In this document: one piece after another, positions 13,290 through 21,397 of the stretch
Position numbering within the stretch: position 1 is the stretch's first letter
Layout: the number at the start of each line of letters is the position of its first letter
NCBI GenBank assembly: GCA_003022005.1
Contig: PXRQ01000111.1
Coordinates: forward strand, 1 to 24,843
Length of the DNA: 24,843 nucleotides
DNA from: Halobacteriales archaeon QS_5_70_15
GTDB taxonomy: Archaea; Halobacteriota; Halobacteria; Halobacteriales; Haloarculaceae
Direction of reading: 5' to 3'
Made by a program: the position numbers and the translations under genes
The notes under the pieces: model-generated
The model's input: only the letters and a program-made list of their open reading frames with translations
The model's database searches: none
Told to the model about the DNA's origin: nothing

Positions 13290-14276
13290 ATGAGCGAGAC
13301 GAAGACGACCGACGACTTCCCGGACTACCTCGACGTCGACTACACCGACGGCGAGGGCGAGACGGCTGCGGACTACCCCAGCACCGAGCACAAGATCGAG
13401 AAGGCCATCGAGGTCACCAGGACCGGCCTCGAGCAGTACCGCAATCCCGCGATTATGTGGACCGGGGGGAAGGACTCGACGCTGACGCTCTACTTCGTCA
13501 AGGAGGTCGCCGAGCGGTTCGACCTCGACCTGCCGCCGGCGGTGTTCCTCGACCACTACCAGCACTTCGACGAGCTGATGGAGTTCGTCGAGCGCTGGGC
13601 CGACGAGTGGGACCTCGAGGTCATCTACGCGCGCAACACCGACATCGGCGACTACGTCGAGGAGCACGACCTCGAACCCGGCGACGACATCGAGGTCGCG
13701 GCGCTCTCCGAGCACAACCAGCACCACGTCCGGAACATCCTCGAGTACGAGGAGGACACGTTTCCGTTCCTGCTGGACACGTACGTCGGCAACCACCTGC
13801 TGAAGACGGTGGCGCTGAACAACGCGCTCGAGGAGTACGACATCGACGGCATCATCTCGGGCATCCGCTGGGACGAGCAGGAGGCCCGCGCCGGGGAGAC
13901 GTTCTTCAGCCCGCGGCACGACCCCGAGATCTACCCGCCCCACGACCGCATCCAGCCGATCCTGCAGTTCGACGAGGGCGACGTCTGGGACGCCTTCTGG
14001 TACTTCGTCGTCCCCGAGACCGTCGAGGGCTTCCCCGAGGAGGGGTACCTCCCGCAGGACTTCGACGACCTGCCGAACGGGCTCGCCCACGAGGACATCC
14101 CCGTCTCGCCGAAGTACTTCGAGGGGTTCCGCTCGCTCGGCAGCGAGATCTCCACGACCAAGGCCGACAAGGAGCCCGCCTGGCTCCAGGACCTCGAGAA
14201 CACGACCGAGCGCGCCGGCCGCGCCCAGGACAAGGAGGACCTGATGGAGCGCCTGCGCGACCTCGGCTACATGTAG
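13290..14276 (+). CDS. PAPS reductase/CysD-family PP-loop protein
   Basis: 328 residues of the adenylyl-transferring PP-loop ATPase fold. The pyrophosphate loop is IMWTGGKDSTLTLYFV (Gly-Gly-Lys-Asp-Ser at 59-63). The segment GIRWDEQEARAGETFFSPRH corresponds to the GxRRDEE motif of the small ATP-sulfurylase subunit CysD. The C-terminal RAQDKEDLMERLRDLGYM likewise resembles the CysD end. The catalytic ECGLH-type cysteine of true APS/PAPS reductases is absent, so activation of a sulfate-like substrate or a tRNA/thiolation-type adenylation is more likely than reduction. No CysN-like GTPase is adjacent. It is a single gene with its own A/T-rich promoter. Family placement is good; the exact reaction is open. 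Confidence 0.78.
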   Translation: MSETKTTDDFPDYLDVDYTDGEGETAADYPSTEHKIEKAIEVTRTGLEQYRNPAIMWTGGKDSTLTLYFVKEVAERFDLDLPPAVFLDHYQHFDELMEFVERWADEWDLEVIYARNTDIGDYVEEHDLEPGDDIEVAALSEHNQHHVRNILEYEEDTFPFLLDTYVGNHLLKTVALNNALEEYDIDGIISGIRWDEQEARAGETFFSPRHDPEIYPPHDRIQPILQFDEGDVWDAFWYFVVPETVEGFPEEGYLPQDFDDLPNGLAHEDIPVSPKYFEGFRSLGSEISTTKADKEPAWLQDLENTTERAGRAQDKEDLMERLRDLGYM

Positions 14277-14378
14277 ATACCAACCACGAACGGCTGTCCA
14301 GCCCTCTCGCCTTCGGTTCCGAGTCCCGGGCATCGAAGCCGGCGTCCCCGGACGAGGAAGGCACTCGCGGGGCACAAG

Positions 14379-14387
14379 GTCTAAACG
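14379..14387 (+). promoter_or_regulatory. TATA-like box of the 48-residue membrane protein
   Basis: GTCTAAACG is centred 26 bases before ATG 14409. Confidence 0.4.
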
Positions 14388-14408
14388 CCAGGGGTCGTAG
14401 GCGGGGGT

Positions 14409-14555
14409 ATGAGCGCCTCCGACCTTCGCGACCGGTTCGACCACCCCTCGTGGTTCACGGCGGCGGGGACCGCGCTGAGCTACGGCGCGATCCTGCTCGT
14501 CCTGTTCGCGGTGCTGTTCGTCGTCCCGTTCCTCGTGTTCCTGCTGCTGGGCTGA
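14409..14555 (+). CDS. 48-residue single-span membrane protein
   Basis: A short polar N-terminus (MSASDLRDRFDHPSWFTAAG) is followed by one long hydrophobic helix (ILLVLFAVLFVVPFLVFLLL) that runs to the C-terminus, ending in Gly and TGA 14553-14555. The composition, a start with a TATA-like box at the right distance, and a free 400-base gap on this strand support a real gene. The helix has two prolines, one central. The topology is probably N-in with the helix as an anchor. No family is recognised. It lies between the CysD-like gene and the fatty-acid operon without overlap. Confidence 0.6.
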   Translation: MSASDLRDRFDHPSWFTAAGTALSYGAILLVLFAVLFVVPFLVFLLLG

Positions 14556-14680
14556 GGGCGGGAACCGGAGCCGACCCGTCGCCCCGAAAGTTACCACTGT
14601 TGTTCTATTCGGGCAGATCGGTTAGCGTCGTTAACCCAGTGCGGTGGACTTATCCGGACTCGCCCGCCAGTCCCGGCCAC

Positions 14681-16639
14681 ATGAGTCCGGATCTCGAATC
14701 CATCGACCGCGTCGCGGTGCTCGGCGCGGGCAACATGGGCCACGGCATCACCGAGGTCGTCGCGATGGCCGGCTACGACGTGACGATGCGGGACATCGAG
14801 CAGGACCTCGTCGACGAGGGGTACGAGGACATCCGGTGGTCCCTGGAGAAGCTGGCTGAGAACGACCGACTGGACGAGGACCCCGAGACGGTCCTCGACC
14901 GCATCTCGACGGCGGTCGACCTGGAGGAGGCCACGACCGACGCCGACCTCGTCATCGAGGCCGCGCCCGAGCGGATGGACCTCAAGAGGGAGATCTTCGC
15001 GGAGATCGAGGGGCACGCGGCCGAGGACGCGATCCTCGCGTCGAACACCTCCTCGCTGTCGATCACCGAGATCGCCACCGCCACGGAGCACCCCGAGCGG
15101 GTCTGCGGGCTCCACTTCTTCAACCCGCCGGTGAAGATGGACCTCGTCGAGGTGATCCACGGCGCGGAGACGAGCGAGGGGACCGCCGAAACCGCCTACG
15201 CGTTCGTCGAGGCCGTCGACAAGACGCCCATCCACGTCCGCAAGGACGTCAACGGGTTCGTCGTCAACGGCGTCCTGTTCCCGTTCATGATCGAGCCGGC
15301 GTGGATGGTCTCGAACGGCGAGGCGGCCATCCGCGAGGCCGACGCCGCGATGGTCCACCAGCGGGGCTACCCGATGGGCCCGTTCGAGCTCGCGGACCTC
15401 ACGGGCATCGACGTGAACGTCCACATCCGCGAGGAGGCCGGCCTGCCGGTCCCGCCGATAATGAAGGAGAAGGAGGAGGCGGGCGAGCTGGGCAAGAAGA
15501 CCGGCAAGGGGTTCTACGACTACGAGGACGGGGACGGTGCGGACTACGAGGCCGAGGACGGCGAGGGGTTCGACACGTTCCGCGTCGAGGCGCTGGTGAT
15601 CAACGAGGCCGCCCGCATCGTCGGCGAGGGCGTCGCCACCCCCGAGGCGGTGGACACCGGGATGCGCCTCGGGACGGGGTTCCCGGAGGGGCCGTGCCGC
15701 CGCGGGGACAAGATGGGCCTGGACGACGTGCTCGAGAAGCTCCGCGAGCTCCACGAGGAGCACGGCGAGGAGCGCTACGAGCCCCACCCGTACCTCGTCG
15801 AGCTCGTCGAGGCGGGGAAGACCGGCGAGGACGCCGGCGAGGGGCTCTACGAGTACGGCGATTCGAGCGAGCGGGACTACCAGACGCTCGGCCACTCGCT
15901 CTCCGAGGAGGGCCTGCTGGAGATCGAACTCGACAGGCCCGAGCGGCTGAACGCGCTCAACCAGGACCTGATGGACGAGATCGTCCACCTGCTGGAGTCC
16001 GTCGACACCGACGAGATCCGGGCGGTGGCGTTCGAGGGGACCGGCGACCGGGCGTTCTGTGCCGGCGCGGACATCACGGGGTTCTCCGGGATGGACCCGG
16101 CGGACGTCGGCGTCACCCCGGTGTTCGAGACCGTCGCGGAGTTCCCGCGACCGACGCTCGCGAAGATCCAGGGGTTCTGCCTCGGCGGCGGGCTCGAGCT
16201 CGCGATGGCCTGTGATCTGCGGATCGCCACCGAGGACTCGGAGTTCGGCTTCCCGGAGATAGATCTGGGACTGATCCCCGGGGGCGGCGGCACCCAGCGG
16301 GCGATGCGGATGCTCACGGAGGCCCGCGCGAAGGAGCTGGTGTTCCGCGGCGAGCGGATCGACGCCGGGCGGGCCGAGGAGTGGGGGCTCATCAACCGCG
16401 AGGTCGACGACGACGAGTTCGAGGCGACGGTCGAGGAGTTCCTCGACGACCTCGTGAACGGGCCGCCCATCGCCCTGCGGATGGCCAAGGAGGTGATGAA
16501 CGAGGGGGCCGACGAGAACATCGACGCCGGGCTCCGGATGGAGTCCCAGGCGTTCGGCCTGCTGCTGACGACCGACGACATGATGGAGGGCGCGAGCGCG
16601 TTCATGGAGGACCGCGAGCCCGAGTTCGAGGGGTACTGA
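14681..16639 (+). CDS. 3-hydroxyacyl-CoA dehydrogenase/enoyl-CoA hydratase fusion
   Basis: 652 residues, with the dehydrogenase first and the crotonase second, the reverse of bacterial FadB. The NAD site is RVAVLGAGNMGHGITEVVAM (GxGxxG at 15-20). The catalytic His is His145 in GLHFFNPPVKMDLVEV, with SNTSSLSI before it. Two helical 3HCDH C-terminal units follow (GYPMGPFELADLTGIDV and GTGFPEGPCRRGDKMGLDDV). The crotonase domain starts near residue 395. It keeps AFCAGADITGF and both glutamates, Glu506 in GGGLEL and Glu526 in FPEIDLGLIPG. The protein would convert 2-enoyl-CoA to 3-oxoacyl-CoA in two steps. The start follows a TATA-like CTTATCC about 29 bases upstream. It is the first gene of a tight operon with a thioesterase and a MaoC hydratase. 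This fusion order is known from other archaea. Confidence 0.92.
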   Translation: MSPDLESIDRVAVLGAGNMGHGITEVVAMAGYDVTMRDIEQDLVDEGYEDIRWSLEKLAENDRLDEDPETVLDRISTAVDLEEATTDADLVIEAAPERMDLKREIFAEIEGHAAEDAILASNTSSLSITEIATATEHPERVCGLHFFNPPVKMDLVEVIHGAETSEGTAETAYAFVEAVDKTPIHVRKDVNGFVVNGVLFPFMIEPAWMVSNGEAAIREADAAMVHQRGYPMGPFELADLTGIDVNVHIREEAGLPVPPIMKEKEEAGELGKKTGKGFYDYEDGDGADYEAEDGEGFDTFRVEALVINEAARIVGEGVATPEAVDTGMRLGTGFPEGPCRRGDKMGLDDVLEKLRELHEEHGEERYEPHPYLVELVEAGKTGEDAGEGLYEYGDSSERDYQTLGHSLSEEGLLEIELDRPERLNALNQDLMDEIVHLLESVDTDEIRAVAFEGTGDRAFCAGADITGFSGMDPADVGVTPVFETVAEFPRPTLAKIQGFCLGGGLELAMACDLRIATEDSEFGFPEIDLGLIPGGGGTQRAMRMLTEARAKELVFRGERIDAGRAEEWGLINREVDDDEFEATVEEFLDDLVNGPPIALRMAKEVMNEGADENIDAGLRMESQAFGLLLTTDDMMEGASAFMEDREPEFEGY

Positions 16640-16640
16640 G

Positions 16641-17141
16641 ATGGGCGCCGACTGCGGCGGCGACGCGGAAACGGAGACGAACGCCGAAGCGAGCGCCGAG
16701 GCCGGGAGTCACCCGGAGATCGACCCCCGCGTGCCCGAGGCGGTCGACCGGATGGAGCTGTTCCAGTGGCTCGGCCTCGAGGTCGAGTGGGTCGGGGGCG
16801 GGCGGGCGACGTTCCGGGTACCGTTCGAGGAGAAGCTCGCGAACGTCTCCTCCGGGACGCTCCACGGCGGCATCGCCGCGACGGTCATCGACACGGCCTC
16901 GGCGTTCGCGCTGCGCTCGACGATGGACCACCCGACCGACGCGAGCCTCACGACCACCGACCTGAACGTCCGCTACGTCCGGCCCGCCCGGAGCGACATG
17001 ACGGTGACCGCCGAAGTCGTCCGGGCCGGCCGGACGGTGGGCGCCACCGAGGAGGCGACCGCCCGCCACGAGGGCGAGGAGAAGGTGGTCGCGACCGGCG
17101 GGACGACCTACCGGCTGTTCCGCGGTGGTGGAGAGTCGTGA
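16641..17141 (+). CDS. PaaI-type hotdog-fold thioesterase
   Basis: 166 residues with a single hotdog fold. A polar Ala/Glu-rich N-terminal tail (1-28) precedes PEAVDRMELFQWLGLEVEWV. The signature LANVSSGTLHGGIAATVIDT carries the catalytic/positioning HGG motif with the downstream Asp, and STMDHPTDASLTTTDLNVRY closes the fold. The family hydrolyses acyl-CoA or phenylacetyl-CoA-type thioesters. The start lies one base after the fusion-protein stop, with GAGGGG upstream as a possible ribosome site, so translation is coupled. Its stop overlaps the GTG start of the MaoC gene. In this operon it could release free acids or remove stalled CoA intermediates; the substrate is not evident. Confidence 0.85.
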   Translation: MGADCGGDAETETNAEASAEAGSHPEIDPRVPEAVDRMELFQWLGLEVEWVGGGRATFRVPFEEKLANVSSGTLHGGIAATVIDTASAFALRSTMDHPTDASLTTTDLNVRYVRPARSDMTVTAEVVRAGRTVGATEEATARHEGEEKVVATGGTTYRLFRGGGES

Positions 17142-17629
17142 CCGACTGGGAGAGCGACGAGTGGGAGATCGGCGACCCCGACACCGAGGCGAGCGTCTTC
17201 CACGACATCGAGGTGGGGGGGACGGTCCGCACGCAGGGCCGGACCGTCACGGAGTCCGACCTGACGAGCTTCGCGGGCGTCTCCGGGGACTTCAACCACC
17301 TCCACACCGACGCGGACCGGATGGCCGACTCGATGTTCGGCAAGCGTATCGCCCACGGGATGTTCGTCTTCTCGGCGGCGACGGGGCTCATCTGGCAGGC
17401 CCGCTCCCCGGAGGAGCGGGCGTCGGTCGTCGCGTTCTACGGCATCGACCGGGTCCGATTCCGCGCCCCCGTCTTCGTCGGCGACACCATCCACGTCGAA
17501 CTCGAGGTGATCGACAAGGAGGAGCGCGAGGAGGGCCCGGGAACCGGCGTCATCGCCTACGACCTCGAGGTCGTCAACGACTCGGCGACGACCGTGCTCT
17601 CCTGCGAGATGCGGTCGCTGATGCGCTGA
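17138..17629 (+). CDS. MaoC-family (R)-enoyl-CoA hydratase
   Basis: 163 residues. The hydratase-2 catalytic Asp and His appear in SFAGVSGDFNHLHTDADRMA (Asp51, His56). The KRIAHGMFVFSAATGLIW segment that follows is characteristic of R-specific enoyl-CoA hydratases such as PhaJ. RVRFRAPVFVGDTIHVELEV is the second fold motif. Such enzymes hydrate trans-2-enoyl-CoA to the (R)-3-hydroxy form, a link from beta-oxidation to polyhydroxyalkanoate synthesis in other haloarchaea. GTG 17138 overlaps the preceding TGA by three bases, and a GGTGGTGGAG stretch lies just upstream as a likely ribosome site. No PHA synthase gene is in the window, so the PHA role is only a possibility. Confidence 0.87.
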   Translation: MTDWESDEWEIGDPDTEASVFHDIEVGGTVRTQGRTVTESDLTSFAGVSGDFNHLHTDADRMADSMFGKRIAHGMFVFSAATGLIWQARSPEERASVVAFYGIDRVRFRAPVFVGDTIHVELEVIDKEEREEGPGTGVIAYDLEVVNDSATTVLSCEMRSLMR

Positions 17630-17774
17630 GAGCCACCGCTACCAGTTTTCTCCCTCGGGATTCCTCGCTCGCGCCTCGGGGCGGGTGGGTGTACCGGTGA
17701 TACGGCGCCGCACAGCGCCCCACGCCCGGGCCTCGCCGGACGGGGCTTCGACGAAGGTAGGCCGGGGAGCCGAC

Positions 17775-17966
17775 TCACCGCGTCGCGCGGTACTCGCCGT
17801 ACTTCGTCCCGAGGAACAGGCAGACGGCGCCGAACACCAGCACCGAGGGGAGGACCATCATCAGCACGGTGCCGGTTCTCATCACTCCCGATGCGGCGAG
17901 GCCGCCGACGGCGACGACGACGATGGCGAGGAAGATACCCGCCGTCTTGGTGAGATCGAACTCCAT
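17775..17966 (-). CDS. 63-residue two-helix membrane protein (DUF7333-like)
   Basis: Starts MEFDLTKTAGIFLAIVVVAV and continues with a second helix, TVLMMVLPSVLVFGAVCLFL, ending GTKYGEYRATR. The whole protein is two transmembrane helices with a short charged tail. It matches my memory of the haloarchaeal DUF7333 family, which has no known role. The start is supported by a TATA-like box 26 bases upstream. It is convergent with the MaoC gene; the 145-base gap between them holds nothing I can name. Confidence 0.68.
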   Translation of the reverse strand: MEFDLTKTAGIFLAIVVVAVGGLAASGVMRTGTVLMMVLPSVLVFGAVCLFLGTKYGEYRATR

Positions 17967-17987
17967 ACCTGCGGTTCGAGCGGAGCC

Positions 17988-17997
17988 GGAATAAGGC
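17988..17997 (-). promoter_or_regulatory. TATA-like box of the 63-residue membrane protein
   Basis: On the minus strand GCCTTATTCC is centred 26 bases before ATG 17966. Confidence 0.5.
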
Positions 17998-18059
17998 TGT
18001 AGATTCCGGTCGAACGCCGTGGGTGCGTTCACCCGGCTCGGTCACAGGAGGTCAGGCAG

Positions 18060-18863
18060 TCACTCCGCGTCGGGGTTCGTTCCCGAGTCCGGACCGGCCT
18101 CGGACTCCCCGGACGGACGGGCGAGGTTCGCCAGCGAGACGAGTATCCCCAGTATCCAGCCGAGCGGGATGGCGACGACGAACCACAGGATGACGTAACC
18201 TAGCCCGCCCCACTGGTCGAGGTCGTAGTTGGTCCGGAGGTACTCGTCGAAGCCGCCCACGAAGAACACCCTGTCGAGGAGCCACTCCGCGAGCGGGACG
18301 CTCCCGGTGAGCACGACGTCGCCGACGGCCGGGGAGAACAGCGCCGCCACGACCGGCGGGAGGAGGACTGTCGTCATGCCGAACGGGTAGGCGAGCCCGA
18401 CGGTGACGAGCCGGCCGCCCTTCGCCCGGAACGCCATCGCCAGCGCGGAGGAGACGACGGCGACGATACTGGCCGCCAGGACCGCGTAGAACCCGCGAGC
18501 CTCCGCGCCGAACTGGACCCGAGCGGCGAGCGTCAGGGCACCCCACGCCACCGTCACGAGGACGACGACGCCGACGATTCCGATGCGCGCCGCGGCCGAA
18601 TCGAAGCGCCGGGCGTAGAAGCGGGTGGCGAGTCCGACCAGCATCAGGGGGTACAGCAGCCCGACGAGCGGGACGCCGAGCGCCGACCAGAGCCGGTACT
18701 TCGCCCTGTCGAGCGGTTCGGACGGCTCCCACTTCCCGAGGACGGAGTGCTTGGCGGTCCGCTGGCGAGGGAACAGGAGCTCCATCCACGTCTCGTGGAG
18801 CCGTATCAGGTCGGCGCGGACGCCGTCCACGACGCCGTCGCGGCTCCGAGCCTCGGTCGCCAT
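18060..18863 (-). CDS. Multi-spanning membrane protein, function unknown
   Basis: 267 residues. An N-terminal amphipathic part (about 1-58, with RLHETWMELLFPRQ and KWEPSEPLDRAKYRLWSALG) lies outside the membrane. About six hydrophobic segments follow, including GVPLVGLLYPLMLVGLATRF, RIGIVGVVVLVTVAWGALTL, FYAVLAASIVAVVSSALAMA, MTTVLLPPVVAALFSPAVG and LGYVILWFVVAIPLGWILGI. It ends in an acidic tail (SGESEAGPDSGTNPDAE). No transporter or enzyme motif is recognised. The N-terminal ATG (MATEARSRDG) is the only sensible start; no convincing promoter box was seen before it. The neighbours (small DUF genes) give no clue. Confidence 0.7.
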   Translation of the reverse strand: MATEARSRDGVVDGVRADLIRLHETWMELLFPRQRTAKHSVLGKWEPSEPLDRAKYRLWSALGVPLVGLLYPLMLVGLATRFYARRFDSAAARIGIVGVVVLVTVAWGALTLAARVQFGAEARGFYAVLAASIVAVVSSALAMAFRAKGGRLVTVGLAYPFGMTTVLLPPVVAALFSPAVGDVVLTGSVPLAEWLLDRVFFVGGFDEYLRTNYDLDQWGGLGYVILWFVVAIPLGWILGILVSLANLARPSGESEAGPDSGTNPDAE

Positions 18864-18955
18864 CTTGTCGGAGGGTACGTCCGGTCGTACCTCAACGTTC
18901 CGCCTGTATCGACTCCCGGATGCCGACCGTCCGACGTTCGTCAGCCGCTCGCCGT

Positions 18956-19153
18956 TCAGCGCACGATGTCACCGATCCGCCGTGGCTCGCCGGAGAGCAC
19001 CGGGTCGGGTTCGACGATGGACAGCACCTCGTGGTCGGTCACGTCGGGGTACGGCTTGCCGACCGCCTCCTCGACGAGGTCGCGCTCGAGGCGGAACTCC
19101 GTCCCCTCGTACACCACGTCCACCCCGTCGTCGTCGAAGGAGAGAACCGTCAT
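18956..19153 (-). CDS. DUF5800-like small haloarchaeal protein
   Basis: 65 residues, very acidic: MTVLSFDDDGVDVVYEGTEF, then RLERDLVEEAVGKPYPDVTD and SGEPRRIGDIVR. It matches my memory of the haloarchaeal DUF5800 family, whose role is unknown. The start at 19153 agrees with that family and with a TATA-like box 30 bases upstream. It has no membrane segment or metal motif. It is divergent from the GGGP synthase gene; the 194 bases between the two starts hold both promoters and nothing else I can identify. Confidence 0.72.
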   Translation of the reverse strand: MTVLSFDDDGVDVVYEGTEFRLERDLVEEAVGKPYPDVTDHEVLSIVEPDPVLSGEPRRIGDIVR

Positions 19154-19178
19154 GGATGGCTGGTAGGTCGTTGCCGGA

Positions 19179-19187
19179 CAAAAGCCT
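19179..19187 (-). promoter_or_regulatory. TATA-like box of the DUF5800-like gene
   Basis: On the minus strand GGCTTTTGT is centred 30 bases before ATG 19153. Confidence 0.45.
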
Positions 19188-19317
19188 GCGGAACCCGGTC
19201 CGCGCAGTCCCCGGGCCGTCACGCGGACCCTCCTGGCCCCGCCCGGACGGTGGCCCCCCGGTCGATCCGGCGTGACCCGGGGACGCGGGCACAGGAGACG
19301 AGTCCCGAGGCGAAGGC

Positions 19318-19323
19318 GTTTTG
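19318..19323 (+). promoter_or_regulatory. TATA-like box of the GGGP synthase gene
   Basis: GTTTTG is centred 27 bases before ATG 19348. Confidence 0.45.
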
Positions 19324-19347
19324 TCCACGCCATCGGATTGAGGGGTA

Positions 19348-20073
19348 ATGAGCGGACCCTGGGCCGACTGGAACCACGTCATCAAACTGGACCCCGACAA
19401 GAGGCTCGTGGACGGGGAGACGTTCGAGGACGTCGCCCGCACGGGGACCGACGCGATCGAGATCGGCGGCACGACCGGGATGACCGAGGAGAAGATGCGC
19501 CGGGTCGTGGAGGCCTGCGTCCCCCACGACGTCCCCGTGTACATCGAGCCCAGTCACGTGGGGGCGGTCTACCACTCCGACCTGCTCGACGGCTACCTCG
19601 TGCCGGTGGTGTTCAACGCCGGTGATCCGGCGTGGACGACGGGCGCGCACAAGGAGTGGGTGCGCCTCGACGCCGACATCGACTGGTCGCGCACCTACAC
19701 CGAGGCGTACATCGTCCTCAACCCGGACTCCTCGGCGGCGACGTACACCGAGGCCGACTGCGACCTCACCCCCGAGGACGTCGCCGCCTACACGACCGTC
19801 GCCGAGCGGATGTTCGGTCAGGAGATCGTTTACATCGAGTACTCCGGGACCCTGGGCGACGAGGAGACCGTCCAGGCGGCCCACGACGCCTGCGACGAGG
19901 CCACGCTGTTCTACGGCGGCGGCGTCCACGACTACGACTCCGCCTACCGGATGGCCCGGCACGCCGACACGGTCGTCGTCGGCGACCTCGTCCACGAGGA
20001 GGGGGCCGACGCCGTCCGGGAGACCGTCGAGGGCGCGAAGGCCGGCGTCCGCGAGCGGGCGGACGCCACCTGA
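19348..20073 (+). CDS. Geranylgeranylglyceryl phosphate synthase
   Basis: 241 residues, a TIM-barrel prenyltransferase of the PcrB/GGGPS family. It joins geranylgeranyl diphosphate to sn-glycerol-1-phosphate, the first ether bond of archaeal membrane lipids. Family motifs are visible: [13 protein letters not shown] at the start, [69 protein letters not shown] and [20 protein letters not shown], followed by [11 protein letters not shown]. The last two make the phosphate-binding loops. The length is usual for the haloarchaeal (group I) form. It is a single gene with its own promoter, not linked to other lipid genes except that the window also has a geranylgeranyl reductase gene 12 kb away. Confidence 0.93.
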   Translation: MSGPWADWNHVIKLDPDKRLVDGETFEDVARTGTDAIEIGGTTGMTEEKMRRVVEACVPHDVPVYIEPSHVGAVYHSDLLDGYLVPVVFNAGDPAWTTGAHKEWVRLDADIDWSRTYTEAYIVLNPDSSAATYTEADCDLTPEDVAAYTTVAERMFGQEIVYIEYSGTLGDEETVQAAHDACDEATLFYGGGVHDYDSAYRMARHADTVVVGDLVHEEGADAVRETVEGAKAGVRERADAT

Positions 20074-20178
20074 CCCGCCGAACCGCCCGAACCGACCGCG
20101 GCGGACCCGCGAGCCGTCGAGTCCCCGGAGCGCCGGGCGTCGTCTCCTCCGTTGCCACCCCTCACCCCGACCACGACC

Positions 20179-20186
20179 GTTTATGC
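20179..20186 (+). promoter_or_regulatory. TATA-like box of the lipoprotein gene
   Basis: GTTTATGC is centred 27 bases before GTG 20209, which decides that start over a frame that stays open further upstream. Confidence 0.5.
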
Positions 20187-20208
20187 GGCTCGCGGCCCCG
20201 GGTACGCC

Positions 20209-21174
20209 GTGACCGTGGCCATCCGCTCCGGGCCGCTCGGACCCGCACTCGCGGCCGTGCTGGTCGTGCTCGCGGGCTGTGGGAGCGTCACACAGGGCCC
20301 GAGGACGCCGCGCGGGGGGACGGTCACCCCCGCGCCGGTGCCGACGGACTCGCCGACGCCGACCCCCGAACGGGCGTCGGTACCGGCGCCGCTCGCCGCC
20401 GGGACCCCGAACGCGACGGCGCTCGCACTCCTCCAGGCCGAGTCGCTCGCGGGCCGCTCCTACCGGCTCGACACGTACGTCGGTCGGTCGCGTGGAGCAG
20501 GCCCCGTGGGGTCCGTCCAGACCGGCCTCGACCGGCGGAGCTACCGCGTCCAGTCGGACGGGAACTACCGGGCTGCGCGGGTGGTGCTCGTCGTCGGCTC
20601 GGGACCGACCTCGCAGCTCCCGGGCTGGACGGCCTACGCGGACGGCGAGGCCGAGTACCGGCGGGTGTCCGACGGGAACGGCACGTCCTACGAGCGCCGG
20701 TGGCTGGCACCCTCGGCGCTCCCGCCACATCGAGGGCGGGCGGTGGCGATGGTCGGCCGGTACCTGGACGTCGCCGAGGCGAGCGTCGAGCAGGTCCGAA
20801 CCGAGCGCGGGCCGCGGCTCCGGGTGGTCGGCCGGGACCCGCAGGCGCCCGGACTCCGGAACGTCTCGGACTACCGGGTCGAGGCCGTCGTCACGGGCGC
20901 CGGACGGATCGAGGTCCTCGAGGCCACGTACGTCGCTCCCGACGGCGCCTCGGTCCGGACGGGCTTCCGCGTCCGGGACCTGGGATCCGTCCGTATCGAC
21001 CCGCCGGACTGGTACGGGGAGGCCCGGACCGAGACGATCGAGGGAGGAGCCACGCCGACGGCTACCGCCGGACTCCGGCAGGCCCCGGACGCCCGCCCCG
21101 AACGGCTCCGCGAACGGGGTCCGGAAGCCGACCGCCGCACCGGGACACGCGGTTCGCACTCGCCACTCGCGTAA
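20209..21174 (+). CDS. Secreted lipoprotein (DUF7537-like)
   Basis: 321 residues from GTG. A short signal peptide ends in the lipobox LVVLAGCGS, so the mature protein should be lipid-anchored outside the cell membrane. A Pro/Thr-rich linker (TVTPAPVPTDSPTPTPER) follows, as is common in haloarchaeal lipoproteins and possibly O-glycosylated. The folded part begins around NATALALLQAESLAGRSYRL and contains repeated beta-strand stretches (YRVQSDGNYRAARVVLVVG, TAYADGEAEYRRVSDGNGTS, DYRVEAVVTGAGRIEVLEAT). It resembles a haloarchaeal lipoprotein family I remember as DUF7537; the label is tentative. A GTG six bases later is a possible alternative start. The C-terminal 30 residues are Arg-rich and look poorly conserved. 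Confidence 0.68.
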   Translation: MTVAIRSGPLGPALAAVLVVLAGCGSVTQGPRTPRGGTVTPAPVPTDSPTPTPERASVPAPLAAGTPNATALALLQAESLAGRSYRLDTYVGRSRGAGPVGSVQTGLDRRSYRVQSDGNYRAARVVLVVGSGPTSQLPGWTAYADGEAEYRRVSDGNGTSYERRWLAPSALPPHRGRAVAMVGRYLDVAEASVEQVRTERGPRLRVVGRDPQAPGLRNVSDYRVEAVVTGAGRIEVLEATYVAPDGASVRTGFRVRDLGSVRIDPPDWYGEARTETIEGGATPTATAGLRQAPDARPERLRERGPEADRRTGTRGSHSPLA

Positions 21175-21244
21175 CGCCCGGTAGTCGGGAGGGCCGTTCC
21201 CCCTCCCGGAACGCTCGACTCCCGCTCGCTCCGCTCGCGCATCG

Positions 21245-21337
21245 CTACACCGACGTGACGACGAGCACGATCCCGGTGATGAACATCATCGCCGCGACCC
21301 CCGCGAGAACGCCGAACAGGAGGTCCTTCTCCGACAT
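21245..21337 (-). CDS. 30-residue membrane protein
   Basis: MSEKDLLFGVLAGVAAMMFI followed by TGIVLVVTSV and a TAG stop. After a four-residue charged start it is one transmembrane helix. Support comes from a good TATA-like box (GCCTTTTGCC on the minus strand) 27 bases before the ATG, the halophile-like acidic N-terminus, and an otherwise empty gap between the lipoprotein gene and the next gene. No family is known. It would be missed by gene callers with a length cut-off. Confidence 0.55.
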   Translation of the reverse strand: MSEKDLLFGVLAGVAAMMFITGIVLVVTSV

Positions 21338-21359
21338 GGGCCGAGTTGGTGCCGCGGGG

Positions 21360-21374
21360 GCAAAAGGCTAATCC
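21360..21374. promoter_or_regulatory. Shared divergent promoter
   Basis: GCAAAAGGCTAATCC contains a TATA-like box on each strand: GCCTTTTGC on the minus strand, 27 bases from ATG 21337, and GCTAATCC on the plus strand, 28 bases from GTG 21398. The two boxes overlap, so polymerase binding in one direction may block the other. Confidence 0.5.
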
Positions 21375-21397
21375 ATCCGCTCGCCCTACCGTTCGCC

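Noticed and set aside
13247..14680. The frame of the fusion protein stays open for 478 codons upstream of its start, which could suggest a 1130-residue protein.
   Set aside because: The upstream part is Arg/Pro-rich, lies out of frame over the clear CysD-like gene, and the Rossmann fold begins right after ATG 14681.
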